DNA of 64,000 nt from Colius striatus (Eukaryota; Chordata; Aves; Coliiformes; Coliidae): positions 57,871,367-57,935,366 of the forward strand of contig NC_084760.1 in assembly GCF_028858725.1 (NCBI RefSeq), in the 5' to 3' direction. Positions 25,025-38,316 of this stretch are shown one piece after another. Positions within the stretch are counted from its first letter, which is position 1, and each line of letters starts with the position of its first letter. The notes under the pieces are model-generated. The model did no database searches. It saw only the letters and a list, made by a program, of their open reading frames with translations, and was not told where the DNA came from. The position numbers and the translations under genes are program-made.

Positions 25025-26837
25025 CTTTGCTTTGCCATATACTGCATGTGTGCATTTATTTGTAACATCATTAATTTCTGCACACACCTTTCCACCAGAA
25101 AAAATGCTGTATATATAGAAATTTAAGTGTAATGAATGACTTTGTAGTCCAAACACATTTCACTCTTTCTAGACAAAAAAAGAGACAATTTATTCACACA
25201 AGCAACAAATGAAAATCCTGTAAGAGAGTCACACAGCACTGTATTCATAGGGAAACTCAATGCAGGCTGAATGAACTGTTAGCTTTTAGTAGTTTGAAGA
25301 ATATTTTAAGGAAATTATGAAAGAGGGTTAGAGAGAGATATATCAGCCCCAAGTGAGGCAAGGTATTCATGGTTGTTAATTTATGGAGAAGACTTCATGA
25401 GTTTCAAAGCAATATACAGAATGACAACCTACCTATATAATTTTGCTCCGACCATCATTACATCTGCATGACTTTCTACATATGTGCTGATTTGTCATTC
25501 CCAGATTGTATCAATACAGAACCAAGGTATCACAGTCAGAGCCTCAGACCACCTTGAAACACACATCTGAACTATCTTATGATTTGCAAGAGTGTCAGTT
25601 GGAGTAACTACATCAGTCAGATTTACATCAGTGTTAGTAAAAATAAAATTTTGCCTGCTCTATGAGTAGAAATAAGAATGAGTACTTCCAACAAACAGAT
25701 GGGAAACACAAATTCAGACAATAGGAATCCACACATGGAAACTGCTGACACCTCTCAGGAAATTTACATTATTATGGCAGACAGTTAGGACTGATTTATT
25801 CCACTTGAAAGGAAACAATTACCCTTACATTATAACTCATTTATATCCCAAGGTAGCATTCTTGCATGATCTATTGGTTAGCCAACTTATCTTGCACATC
25901 AATGTAATTTTTGCAAGGGCACAGTGTACCCATAGTTAAGGGTACGGACAAGGGTGTATGATTTTGTAGTAGAGAACTTTAACAGTCTTCCTCGTTGCAC
26001 TGATTCCAGTACATGATGTCAAGCCTTCATTTTCCACAGTCCATTGGAGTGTGGAAAAAGAGACGAGCTAGTTAGAAGATGCTTCAGAAAGGCCATGGGC
26101 AATAAAAAGGATCTTCATTTAGCCTCATTAACATACAGGACAGAGCACTTTGGAGAATTATTATTTGCCTGCAGAACTCATAAAGTACTATAAACTACAG
26201 ATGAACTATTTTTGCCAAAGAAGGGGTCAAGGTTGTATCATTTCAAAGACAGGAGCGAAATTACATTAGTTCATGAGTGTTTCTCTGCCTAAGAGAGACC
26301 TGAGACTTCTGATCAAATTAAGTTTTTTTGATTGAGGTTCAAGCTCCTAACAGGTTTCTCCCTCACAAAGTACTTTCTGTACATGCCTAAAATATCACAA
26401 TTAATTTGACTTTCATCATTAATAGTCTGAGTTTTCCCAAGGATTAAAATGGGGAAGGCAATGTAGAAAAGTCATGATAGATTGTAGGCAAATGCCACTG
26501 TAGGCTCATTCTTAGGGTTTAAATCATGTGTTTAAAATATTGTGTTTTCCTAACAGTAAGGGGAGAACCAGGTAATTCTCATTCAGAGCTTGAATACGAG
26601 TATTTGTGTTTAAAAAAACAGAACAGAGCAAAATGTCATGTTCTAGCTGTATCTATTTCTACAAAAATAAAAGCAAGTAAAGTACCAACCCAAATAGTCT
26701 TAGAGAAATCAACAGCACCTGGGCCATTCTCCATTTTGCCTGAGACTCAGTTTACTGATGGGCTTGAACAAATATTGTTTAAAAAAAGAAAGAGAATAAA
26801 TGGGGAAGAGACGGACATTTCTGTACAGAGTGCAAGC
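25025..26837. other. Unique AT-rich sequence
   Basis: No further Gypsy-like domains, CR1 or LTR are recognised. The plus-strand frame beginning at 26,526 (115 codons) runs into the CpG-richer patch at its end and has no domain. Confidence 0.5.
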
Positions 26838-26960
26838 TGTTCTGGTTTAGGGGGTGCTGGCGAGTACCACTAGATGGCTGCATCCCCCGCCATATCCCGA
26901 CGAGTCTTCCCGAGGAAAACTAGGTTGCCAAGGCTTACAGTTCAACGGCAAAACAATAGG
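26838..26960. other. CpG-richer patch, possibly an LTR remnant
   Basis: It begins TGTTCTGGTTTAG, close to the end sequence of the avian LTRs elsewhere in this window (for example CTAAACCAGGACA reversed at 39,173-39,185). The following 110 bases contain CCCGCC, CCCGACGAG, CCCGAGG and CAACGG, much more CpG than the surroundings. No matching other terminus or target duplication was found, so LTR origin is only a guess. A short hypomethylated regulatory element is an alternative. Confidence 0.35.
26867..26878 (+). promoter_or_regulatory. CTCF-like core motif
   Basis: CCACTAGATGGC matches every position of the 12-base CTCF core CCASYAGRKGGC. The two following bases (TG) depart at one position from the extended RS consensus. 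Its setting in the CpG-richer patch raises interest, but occupancy depends on cell type and methylation. Matches of this length occur by chance in genomes. Confidence 0.45.
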
Positions 26961-29900
26961 TAAAACTTAGCATGCAAAACTCTCATGTGACAAAGATTTC
27001 TCTTTCTAGTACACCCCATTCCCCCCATTTGAAAGCACGAGCACAACAAATTTCCCAGTCTTCATCGGATTCAATCATTTCCCGAGGCAATGAAATGTGG
27101 TGGAACCTGTTACTTAAACATGTGAGGCTTAATAATTTGTGGGGAGTAACAAATGAAGGTAAAAATGATCCAGCAAACAGGATGACCTTTAAAGAAGGGC
27201 TGTTGCATGTGCATGACATAAGATTTCAAAGAAATTTCATGAGGGCTTTAAGGAGCTAATTGAATGCTGCAACTTTTCACCAACAGTTGCCACAGTTCAG
27301 GTACATTTTCCACAGCTGATTGAGACAAAATAAGTTTCACTATTTTATCAATAAAAAACATGCAAGAGTGTACTGCTATTGCATTCTACTAAAATTCTTT
27401 GCTCGCTCCAGAAATTCAGAGCCCCTAGCTTTTTGTTCTTAATCCAATGACTTTCATGTACTCATTCACTTCTCACAGTACTCATTTAATCATTTATTGT
27501 TGAACAAGATCTTTTTCTTTTCCAAAATCTGTCCCGGAATAGTACAGATTACGTCTCAAGAGACTTCAAAATGAAGCTTTGCTACCAAAGGATCTTTTAT
27601 GTCAATGGGTAACTAGAGCTGTCAGTCTCTTTTCCCAGACATTTTTCTCCTGATCTGTGTGTGTACAGCAAAAGAGAACAGAAAATTATGTTGGGCACCC
27701 TTGAGTGGCCTGGGATGAAACAATGCTGTATTAGCCAGCAAAAAATCACCAGGCTTACACCTTCAGCTATTAGTGTCACAAATCAAAGAGAGTATTTTTA
27801 AATAGTTTTTTTTTTTTGCAATAGTTTGAAATGAAAAATACAGAACTGCATAATACCCTTCTAGCTCCATCTCTTCTATCTCCTCTCACTGCTAAATATG
27901 TAAACGGGGAAGCACTTGAACTTCAGAGCAGAGAACAGATTTTTCATCTTTACTGTACTGTACTATGATGTTAACATTACATTTACTTTTGTAGATATGT
28001 CTTAAGGCCTGTTATTTCCTGAGTACTTAGTCTTAAACTGCACTTTTTTATTCAACACACTGTGCAGTAAAAGACAAGTATTGTTTTCTGCATTTTGCAT
28101 GCTGGCAAATTGAAATGTACTCTATTCCACACAGCTCCAAAAGTGAGTAGGAACTGGTGAGATCCCTCCCCCTTTCCATTCACCCTAGCTCTTCACCATT
28201 CTGTCCTTTCTGCCAGCAGCACTGCCTGCTTGCACTGCCCAGCAATGGCAGCTAAGCTTATGAGTGCTCAGCTACAGAAATTAGGCCTGGGCTGCCTCAG
28301 ATTGGGCAATGAAATGCAGTTAGTAGCCACCTGTGAAAATCAGGTTTCCATAGCACTCTCGGCGTGAGAAAGCAACCGTGAAAAGAATCAAGAAGGGGAA
28401 CTGTTGTTTGATGGAGAGTCCAAAGCCTTAACCCCAAGGCAGGCTTTGCTCTTTTTCTGGCTATTCACCCACTGAAGTTCTTGGGAGAGAAAAAGTGGAA
28501 ATCTGAAGATGCAAATTATTATGATCTGCTTCTGTATTGCAACTACATCTCACCTCAGCAAATGGAAGTGCTTGTTTGTTCAAAGACTATGAAATGTTGC
28601 ATTTTGTGAAATCACCACTTAAGCAGAAGATGTGACTTCTTCTCATTTATCTTAATGGGACATTAACTGGAAATTTAATTACAAGGGAGAGCTAATTATC
28701 TGCAGGTTTGCCAAACTGCAGATGGAATCTACTCAACAGAATGAAATCTGAATGCTGAAGCCAATACGAACATAAGTGCAGTTTAGTGTGGGGAAAATTT
28801 GAATTGAAACCAAATGAAAAGAAGAACGAAATTTCCAGTAACTCCTGACATAAGAACCTCAAAAGAGGCACCTCTCACTGCACCATTCCCTTAGCTGTCT
28901 CTCCCTCGGTCTGCAGATCTTCTCTGACCCTAAAAAAATGAAACAAAAGCCACACAGGTCAAAATGCATCTCACCCAGTACTTTTTCTTTGCCATTGCCC
29001 TAAGCAAGCACCAAAGAAGAAGGACAAAGCAAGGCAATCTGCTACCTCCAAATACACTCTCAGCCTCTTGCTATTTTCAGCTCAGGGAATTTCCTGAGTT
29101 TGACATGGTTTGTCTATCAGTAACCCTCTAACAGTCTCTCTTCTAAGTATTTGTCTAGCCTCCCCTTGAATGCCTGATCCACTTGCAGCTTTCTTCTGTC
29201 TCCCCTCTGTCTGAGAGTATCCTGCCCTGTTTCCTCTAATTGTAGCCCTGCAGAGAGTGGGGAGGGGGGGGAGGAGTAGGGGAACAACATTTTAAAAACG
29301 AATTGTTTTCAAGTTCTTACTGCTGTGCTGCCCTTCCTAGCAAGAGTCTGCAAGTCCAGCTGCAGAGCTCATGCTGTGCTTCCTCCTACTGCACAATAGA
29401 AAAAACTGTTCGTGGCAGACAGCAGCTTCAGGAAAGCAGCAGGACATCACGTTGGTAGGAATTAAATATTCCAGACTAGATTCCGATGTCAGAAACCAGG
29501 TGTAAATCTGGAGTCATACCCTGCAGTTCAGAAGCATTATTCTGGATTTACTCAGCCATATCTGAGTTCAGCATCAGGCTTCTTGTTTTCAAAATCATCT
29601 GGTTTCCAAGCCACAGTGTAACAGCAGGAAAGTAACAGCAGGAGTGAAAGGAAAAATCAGTTGTTTTATTAGTAAAATGCATGCCTACTTTAAGAGGCAT
29701 TTCTGCAACGTTTGGATCCCTTCAAGAATTTTGCCTTCTCGTGCATGTGTACACATATAAGGCTACAGAGAGGTATGAGTATATAAATATTTCAACTTGT
29801 CCACTAGAACAGTATGTTTTGGCAGAAAGAAGCTATTGTGCCCCATTTTTCACATCACTCTTTGTTTTATGTTCTCCGATATAATTTCCAAACTCTGACA

Positions 29901-30628
29901 CTAAATTTACCCACAACTGTGTTAAAGTGCACAACAGTGGTTAGCAAACTTGACCAAGACACAGTGGGTTTTTGATTTGTGGTCAATACTGAAAAATTTC
30001 CTGAGGAGGAGCTGGGTTCTTCCTCATCCAAAAGAACTTTTGTGTTCTGGAACTTCTGGTAAATTAGCAAGTGCCTACCCCCAGAAAAAATTAACTTGTC
30101 AAAGCTATTAAAAGGGGGCTTTTGAGTCTGTTTCTGTCTGTTGGCATTTTAGATTTTGAATTTCTTCAGTTTGGTGCAGGGGAAAAAAAAAAGTTAGGGA
30201 AGGGAAGGTTTACAAAGGCATTTGCTCCTCAGTATCAAAATGAGATGGTGTAATACAATATGCCACCCTTCCTGAAGCACCCTCCCTCCTGGGCACTAGA
30301 CCTAGCTGGGTTATGGGAGGTCTGAGAGCTCTACCCAGGTTACCTCTATGGAAAATGGTCAGCCTTCATCATCAGTCCACTTCAGAGCCAGGCTGTAGAT
30401 TTAAACCTTGAATCACCCCAGTATCAAGCTATGAGGAGGAGAATCAAATGCCCTCCTCTGCTCATAACTATTTTACAGTGGTTTTGATACATTCACTCCA
30501 TTTCCAGGTTCCTTCCAGAGTCTAGCACTTGTAGGACAGACTTGGCATCCCAGTTGTCTTCAGGGCTATGCCCTGTGGCACTTATAAAGCCTTTTAAGCC
30601 CATTCAAAAAGAGATAGATAAGAAGTCG
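26961..30628. other. 3.7 kb unique sequence, modestly GC-richer in places
   Basis: No gene is recognised. A stretch at 28,620-28,760 rich in TAATTA-type homeodomain words could be a conserved noncoding element (weak). Sequence near 29,140-29,240 has a faint CR1/L3-like look that I could not anchor. Confidence 0.5.
29259..29282 (+). other. Potential G-quadruplex
   Basis: Runs of four, eight, two and four guanines occur within 24 bases. The eight-G run can supply two G-tracts, giving four tracts of at least three with loops of 1, 1 and about 8 bases. It stands out because the neighbourhood is AT-rich. No promoter or gene is identified next to it. Confidence 0.5.
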
Positions 30629-30860
30629 ACCTCAAGTTGTACCAAGCTGGATACGAGGAGGAATTTCCTTACTGAAAGGGTTGTCGTGCATTGGAACGGG
30701 CTGCTCAAGGAGGTAGTGGAGTCATCATCCCTGGAGGTGTTTAAGAGGTGGGCAGATGTGGTATTTAGGGAAATGGTTTTATGGTTGATAGGGCTGAGAC
30801 AAAGATTGGACTTGATGATCTTAAAGGTCTCTTCCAGACAAAACTATTCTAAGGTTCTAA
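30629..30860 (+). mobile_element. CR1 LINE 3' end, plus strand
   Basis: CR1 3'-terminal landmarks occur in order: CTCAAGTTG, GGAATTTCCTTACTGAAAGG, CATTGGAACGGGCTGC, CTGGAGGTGTTTAAGAGG, GGACTTGATGATCTTAAAGG, then a decayed tail CTATTCTAAGGTTCTAAG. The wording GGACTTGATGATCTTAAAGG separates it from the copies ending GGACTAGATGATCTCTAAAGG, so it belongs to a different CR1 subfamily. About 230 bases remain, with no coding part. Confidence 0.88.
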
Positions 30861-32858
30861 GAGAAGATCTGTACAAATCTCAACTAGTTACTTCTTGAAT
30901 CAGTGTTAAAAAATGGCTTAAAAAAAAACAACTGGAAAATCATTCTAGTAAGCAGCAAGGAAAACAGTGATGATGGTACTTGGCTTGTACACTAAGAAAT
31001 GTGAAATAGCAGAAGTGGATTTATATTCAGTCATTTTACATTGTATTGTGGAAGTCAAGGGCTGTGGTGTACATGTTTGTAATAACTCATAATGGTTCAT
31101 AGGACACGGATGTGCCATATCACAGGCTTCTTCCAGCACAGCACCACTGTTCTTTGCCTCCTGTATCTTCTTCCAGGTGGTTATGTAGTAATTATATGTT
31201 TTCTTCCCTTGTGGTGACTATGATGGTATCTGTGACACTCATTTCTGTTGCTCCTAAAGGAACTATTCTGGAGACAGTAGTTACTCATTTTCACTGTATT
31301 CTATTTATTTATAATACTATTAAAAATATGAGCATAAAAATGTACCCATCATCTGCACTGCAGAACTATGGCTTAAATTATAGACAAAGCTAAAATTCTC
31401 CCAGTATTGTTTCTTAAAGTTATACTGGCTTTCACATCAAAACTGGAGCTAAGTCAGATGAGAAAGAATTAAACAATCTAAATCTATACTTTTTTCACAT
31501 CTACAAAACACATAAAACAATGGAACAACTTTACTTGGGAGAGATAAAAGAGGAAGTCAGGAAAGAGGTTTTTTTTCTCTCACACAATTCCTGAAAATTA
31601 TTTCAACTGGGAAATAAATCATACACTATTTCTGTGAGCACAAATGCTCCTGTGAAAACCAGACATACATGCAAGTCCATGTTTGGAACTGAGCATTTCA
31701 AAAAGCACATTCAGGAAGCATTTCAGTGGAAAACAGACCCCCAAACTGTTCACTATCTCCTCCTCCCACCATCCTTTGCAAATGATATATATTTGTATTG
31801 TATGACCGGTAAACAGCATATCTAATGAGGAAACAACATGGACTCTTGTCAGATACACCACACTCCCTCTGACAGTTTGTGGTGAAAAGCAAAGGCTGTG
31901 TACGCTGTGAGGGATTGCAAACAAAGGATCTCTCTGCAGCAAATCTGTGAAGAAACACACCAGAAACTCAGGTGGAGTGGCCAAAGTGGTATGGTGTATT
32001 GCCATTTTTTATCTTGTTACTCCAAGTCATTTTATGATTGTTCTTGAAGAGGATCAGAGACCTGTGGTTCAAGCTCTTTGGGAAGCTATCAGGACTGGGA
32101 TGTGGATGCATCTGATCAGAAACGTTGGGCAGTGCCACCTTGGTCCTTCAAGACTACCACTACTGCCAAACCTCAGTTCAAACTCCCTCTGCAGAAGTTT
32201 GGAGGGGATTGATAACAGCACAACCTTTTGCAAGCAGGTAACAAACCCTCTGTGGAGTTTTGAGCTGGAGCCGGTCTTCAGCCTGTATCACTTGGTTTTC
32301 CAAGACTGCCTGGCTCAAGGCAGTGTTCCCAGTGATGAGACATGAGAGGGTACCTCTGGTTGGTGAGTTGAAACAGATCAGTTCCTACAGACCATCAAGG
32401 AAGTTAAGACAATCTTGAAGGTATAAGTACTTTTTCTTCATTGCTCTGATCTTTTGGAGGTATCATACAAGGAAGGCAAGTACTTCTAGTTGAGACAAAA
32501 GGCCTGGGTGAATCACATGGTGAATAAAAGGTCTGTATTTGATGATCTTGTTAATGTTCTCTCACAGATCATGAGGAATATTAGTCTTCAAGCTTACAGA
32601 AAGGACCAAAAGATCTCTTTTTTTCTCTGCCCATGCAGCAGTCTCTTGGTTTTTTATCAGTGCATGGCATTGTCAGGATCTACCTTGTCTCCTGTTGAGC
32701 TTCCATGGCACTGATAATGAAGTTGACAAAACTGTTCAGACCAAACAGATTTCACTACCTGATTTACACATGCATTCATGTTCCCAATCACCTATCCTGA
32801 GCACATAGTTTCTTTGTAGTTCAACTAGCAATGACAATATTCTTACCATAGCTATAGT
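30861..32858. other. 2 kb unexplained sequence with several open frames
   Basis: Frames at 31,619-32,005 (minus), 31,947-32,345 (plus, 132 codons) and 32,490-32,714 (plus) are longer than most nearby but overlap on opposite strands. None shows a domain, signal peptide or repeat that I recognise. The 32,040-32,480 part is GC-richer than its flanks, consistent with an unrecognised repeat or old pseudogene. Confidence 0.4.
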
Positions 32859-33167
32859 AGGTTGATGTCAGGAGGTTGGGGCATCCCTTTTTTCTATGGT
32901 ATCTAGCAACAAGACAAGGGGTAATGGGATGAAGCTGGAACACAAAAAGTTCCATTTAAACATAAGAAAAAACTATTTTACTGTGAGAGTAATGGAACAC
33001 TGGAACAGGCTGCCCAGGGAGGGTGTGGAGTCTCCTTCCTTGGAGGTCTTCAAAACCTGCCTGGATGCGTTCCTATGAGACCTGATCTAGGTGAACCTGC
33101 TTCTGCTGGGTAGTTGGACTAGATGATCTCTAAAGGTTTCTTCCAACCCCTACCATTCTATGAGTCT
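32859..33167 (+). mobile_element. CR1 LINE 3' end, plus strand, little decayed
   Basis: The element begins in the C-terminal/3' UTR junction (GATGTCAGGAGGTTGGGGCA) and passes GACAAGGGGTAATGGGATGA, AAAAGTTCCATTTAAACATA and GGAACAGGCTGCCCAGGG. It ends GGACTAGATGATCTCTAAAG, CTTCCAACCCC and TACCATTCTATGAGTCT. Five-prime truncated, about 310 bases. It is of the same subfamily as the copies at 43.8, 60.2 and 61.9 kb, and closer to them than to the 30.6-kb copy. Confidence 0.94.
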
Positions 33168-36100
33168 ACAATGTGAACAGCCCATTAAGTAAATATTGAT
33201 GCTTTGCAAGTATAATTAAGAAAAGTATACTTTTGCAGGAGCCAACATCTGTGACTTATTTTTGTCAGATACAGAAAGGTGCATGACAAAATCCTTTCAG
33301 ATATTTTAACATTTAGGTAATCTTTAGACATTTAGGACAGATATTATTCTCAGTCAGACAGCATGCTTAACAAATAGGTCTCCTTTCACTGCTGGCTTTT
33401 TTCTGATATGGAACAATTTCTTTATTATAGAATGATACTTCAGCTATAATAACGTTTGGCTTGCTTGGGTTAAAAATAGGAGAATCAGGATTTCATTAAT
33501 CTCACTGAAGGTTTTTTCTCATATCTGTTCATTGGGTGTAGTAGCTCAAAAACAGAGCATGAAATTTCAGCCATGCTAGTATGCATTTCTCTTAAAAACT
33601 AATGATATCCTGATAAAACTTCAGTTGTTAGTTATGCCATTCTGCAGATGACACTAATGATTATGCAGCTTGGAAACTGAATGTTGCTTCTCTCTAGTTC
33701 ACATTAATTTCTATTCAGAATTTGTCCAACTTCACGAAATATTATCTGAACTTTGCATTTAGTCTCAATGTACTAAACCAGACCTTTTAAACCACTTCAA
33801 TATTTTTCTGAAAGAGTCTAAGTGCAGAAGATATTCTAAACGATAAGTATCTGCAATTCCTAACCAAAATTATAAAGTAAATAATTCCCATACTACATTT
33901 ACAAAACCCAAGATGGCATCCACATTGATGGGGTTTTAAGCACCGTTGCAGTTGATCATTGCATTAAACAGCTGTGAGCATGGATAGTACTGCTGTGTCC
34001 TGTGTCTAGGTAAGACACAGCTGTTGTATTCTGAGCTGTCAGGGCAACCACATACATCTTAAGAAGACTTTGACAAGAAGACTACACATACTAGACAGAA
34101 GATTCTTTTAGCAAATAAATAATTGCTTGGTGGACAATTCTTCAAACTATTGACAGGAAAGTGCTCCTCAGTTTGATCTGAGGATGAACTGTGTAGCTCT
34201 CATGAGTTTGATCATATAGGACTGCTTTCGTTTCTTCAGTCCACTGAATTGCCTTGGGACTGTAGAAAGGATTTTATTTCTGCAGCCTAAAATTTGATCT
34301 CATTCAGCCTTTGAACCATTTCATTTGCTTTTCAGTTCAGCAATCCACCTTTAAAAATATAATGCTATCTCCTCCTGAGTCTTTATACTCAAAATTCAAA
34401 TGATTGGTCAGGTCTTTCATCTGGTATGAATACCTTCTCAGGAGACTGAAACTGAGATGAACTCAAGCAATCTCACAGAAGGTTTTAAAAGATACTATTA
34501 TGACATTAATCTTGTGCCAGTCTTGAGAAGTAGTATTGATAGTCCTATTAGCTGCACAAGAATGACAAGCAGTAAGTAGTTCCAACATGCAGACTAAATC
34601 TCCCATCAATGATGCATCATGCATCAGATTATTAGCAGAGCTTTCATGCCTCATATTGCCGAGGAGCCTGTAAGCAGTGTCATCGGCTAGACTCCCAGAT
34701 CTGCCAACTCAGCTCTTGTGCATGTCTGATCAAACCAGCAGTGCTGGCAGCAACAGGACATTTTTTTCCTCAGCTGAAATGACTGCTGATCTCCAACTTC
34801 ACCTCATTTCCTACATCTGTTTGCAAATGGTGGCAGATAGGAGAGGAAGAAGCAGGGCTCTTGGCGGAAGTGGCAGAACTTAGTTGCTGCTGCTTTAGGA
34901 AACTACCTAGTGCAGCCAGCCAGAAATATGGGGCTTGGAGAAGAAAGACTCACCACAGCCAGCTGTGAGAAGACACTTCTCTCTCCAGGGCTATTGTCTT
35001 TTCTGTCTTTCACCAAAAACACATGCTGTGGAAGTATGGTGCTGTAGAAGGGGCATGGCATTGAGCAGATGCAAAAATGCTCATGCTGGAGAGACTGGGC
35101 TGCTCCTTAGCCGTGCCTTCAGCCAGCTACCATGAACAGATGAAGACTGCTACAGATCATGAAAATGAAGAGGCAGGTGGAAGAAGCTGTCTGAGCTGAA
35201 TCAAAATGGCAAACCTGAAATTACTTCATTCAAGTTGCAGAAAGATGAAGTAGACAGTGCTTGTTTCAAGATGGCTGAAAAACAGCTTTCTGAGGGCTTA
35301 ATGAAAAAAAGAGTTCTCAAAAACATTTGATTAGTTTGCTGTTATTGTCTTTGACTCAGTGAGAAATAGATTAATGAAAGAAAAATATCTGAACAGCTGG
35401 AGTAAATGAGTCTATTAACATCAGTGTTCACACGTGTTTGAGTACAGCTAGTCACATGCATGTTTACAGGAGCACAGCCTTAGAGGCTTTGACCCTGCCA
35501 ACACATTCACAAGTACTTAAGTTTGCTAAAGCTAACAATCCCACTTGGCAAATGGAAAATCCCACTGTGGTATTGTACAAGCCTAACAGTTGGCAAGATC
35601 AGAACCTTGGACTCAATATTTTCTACAGCAAAGTATATTTTTGGCACTAAAGAAATAATAGAATGTAACAAATAATCTAGCAGATGCACAAATCCTGTAT
35701 GTCTTAAATCAATTATTGAGAGAAGGAGCTATATTTTTGAACAGATGAAGTCAATGCTTAACATATTGTGGGTGCTATCAAAATTCAAATACTAAATACA
35801 GAAAATAGCTTGGTATAATTACTTTATTTGCTTCTCTGTGGACTAAAAAGAATAAAAGAAGAATGTGCAGCTTGATGCTATTGTTAAATTTGTGGTTTAA
35901 TAGTCCTTTATTAAGTGTAGAAAACTTCAAAACTTACAAATCCATCTTCGTTTACTGGATGCCTGGTGACATTTGAGACCTTATATAAATAACACAGATC
36001 TCAGGTTAGCCTCACTCTCCAACACTTATCTTCTTGGATAACTAATAAGATCAACAGCAGATGACACTGCATGTGACAATTGCTCTTGGGAGAAAATTCT

Positions 36101-38188
36101 CTAATCTACCTGGAGCTGGACTAAAATCTCTCATTAATTTCACATGGATCATCAGAGAGCATCTGTGAGGTAGTAACAGTTTGTGGATGACACAGCCCTT
36201 CTTGCCAGCAGAAGGCTTCACTTCAGCACTACTCATTTCTTAAGATACACAGTTCCAATTCTGCATTCTTGGCTGAAATTGTAGAAACCAAATGCTGTAA
36301 ATGAAAAAGCTGTGTCATAGGTAACCTGATGATACCACTGCTGCCTCCTTCTGAGCCACAGTTTATCAGGTCAGTAACTTCTGACTCCTCCTAGGCCATT
36401 TGGCCATCTCTGTAACCAGTGTATTGGCAACAGGGAAACATATCCCTCTGTGACAGTAGCTGGCTCCCTTTTGAGGCCTCGTTTTACATTGGCACAGCAA
36501 AAAGAGGTTTCCATGCCTGAAAGAGCTAGACCCAGAGAGGAGTAAGAAATCACACTTGCAGTGTAGAGGTCTTTGAAGCTAATGAGTTTCACCACTCTCA
36601 GGTTTTAGCAAACCTTCTCAGGAGGTGGTCTATGTGGTTTTATGACCCAAAAGTTGAATTTTAAGTCTAAGGACTTGGATGACAGAAGACATTTGAGAAG
36701 AAATTGCATGAAGATTTATGTATCTCCTTGAAAGCTTCAGGAAGTCTTCACTGAACTGCCTAGTTTCTAGTCCAAAGTAGGATATCACTGAAATTTTCCA
36801 GTAAAATTCCAAAGAGCTTGAACTTTGATCCATCATACACCTGCTTGAGATGTTTTTAAAAAGCAGAAAGAAAAGAACTTGCATTTTAAGCCGTTTCATT
36901 TCAATATTTTTAGTAGTCTCCCAGTTTTGTAGATTAATTTAGTGAATATTGCATAAATATTATTTAATGTCTTAGAACATAATGTTGGTAAGACTGCAGT
37001 TACAAAGTTTTGTTTGTTGATTTTTTTTTCTGAAAAAAGTGGTTTGCAACACTTGTACAGTGAGAGGAAGAAAGCAATGGCTATAAAACACTCTGCTGAT
37101 AAAAGCAGTATTACTGATAGCATAATCTCAGTTTAAATAGTCCTCATCACATTTCTCTTACAAGCTTAAGAATATTCTTTATAGCAATTTCATAATGTAG
37201 CTATCTAAGACTTCTATATTAAGCATCAGATTCAAGCAGGTATTCATTTTTTGTGACTTTACAGGTAGAATTGGTACATTGCTCCTGGCAGACTGGCAAG
37301 ATAGCACACAGGAATTATCTCATTTAACTGTAGATCAATGCCATGACTGCAACTATAAAATTGTAGGCAAATTGTACAGTAACTACAAGGTGATTATCAA
37401 TCACTTTTAGCTCTGCAGTGGCACAGGAGAGGGGACAGATACCATAATAGGCTCTCTGCTGAGTACATTTAATTAATATACTCTATTTTTTCCAGTCTTG
37501 CACATCTCTTGCTCCCGATGGCTGCTTTTGTCTTGATAGTCATAAAAGTAGGGAAATCAACTCAGGTTCAAGTAACTACGTCAGGATAAGTGATGCTTTT
37601 CTTCTTATAGACAAAAAAGACTTATTTCATTGCTTATTATTTGTTATAAACATATCATATGGACATTTAATAAAGCCAACCAGTATCTTTCTGCTTTCAG
37701 TTGGTAATTATTAGGTCACAACTCTAAGTGGAAGAGAAAGCAAAACCGAAGGTCTGTGGTGGATTTTCATTGTAGGCTGGAGTTATTTTACTGAACCCAG
37801 TAGTGTTACAGAGGCATGAAGTCAAGAGGCTGGTCAGACTCCAATACTGTTCCTGAACAACTGCTCGGATTTTAACAGATAATGCATAGAGACAGCACAT
37901 GCTTTGTCACTGCTCTTCATTATCAATGAATGCAAAGTCCTATAAAGATTTAAAGCAGTAGTAGAGGAGATTAGACTTTAGTCTTTGTTAAAAATATCTT
38001 TTTTTGCCCATTGCAGATATTTCCTTTTAAATTACCCTTTAAAACAAAAATAATTCATGACCAAAATTCTTTGTTTCAGGTAGTCCTTTGACTTCAGCTC
38101 TCTCATCACCACAAAAGTGTCTCTTGAGGTTTTTAGTCCAGAGAACTGAGTGCAGTGGTCACTTGCTCCAGAATTTTCTCTTACATGC
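33168..38188. other. 5 kb of unique sequence
   Basis: No gene or element is recognised. The 34,640-35,160 segment is GC-richer than its flanks but has no clear exon. A 17-base palindrome, TGATGCAT-C-ATGCATCA, lies at 34,610-34,626. Frames below 90 codons on both strands have no domain. Confidence 0.5.
38184..38188. repeat. Target-site duplication, left copy (CATGC)
   Basis: CATGC directly precedes the LTR start TGTCATGG and is repeated exactly at 39,186-39,190 right after its terminal CA. A five-base duplication is the usual signature of ERVL-type and some ERV1-type integrases. Confidence 0.85.
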
Positions 38189-38316
38189 TGTCATGGTTTA
38201 GCAAAGAGCAGCTTTTTCTTGGTAACAGGGGGAGTGGGTTGCAGTGAAGACCTGATAAAGAGTTTTTGGACTCTCCCCCGGCTCCCGGGTTCAGATCCAC
38301 CTCCGGCCCAGCTGGG

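Noticed and set aside
29140..29260. Possible further old CR1/L3 fragment.
   Set aside because: Only loose wording such as TGTCTAGCCTCCCCTTGAAT. The landmark order could not be followed.
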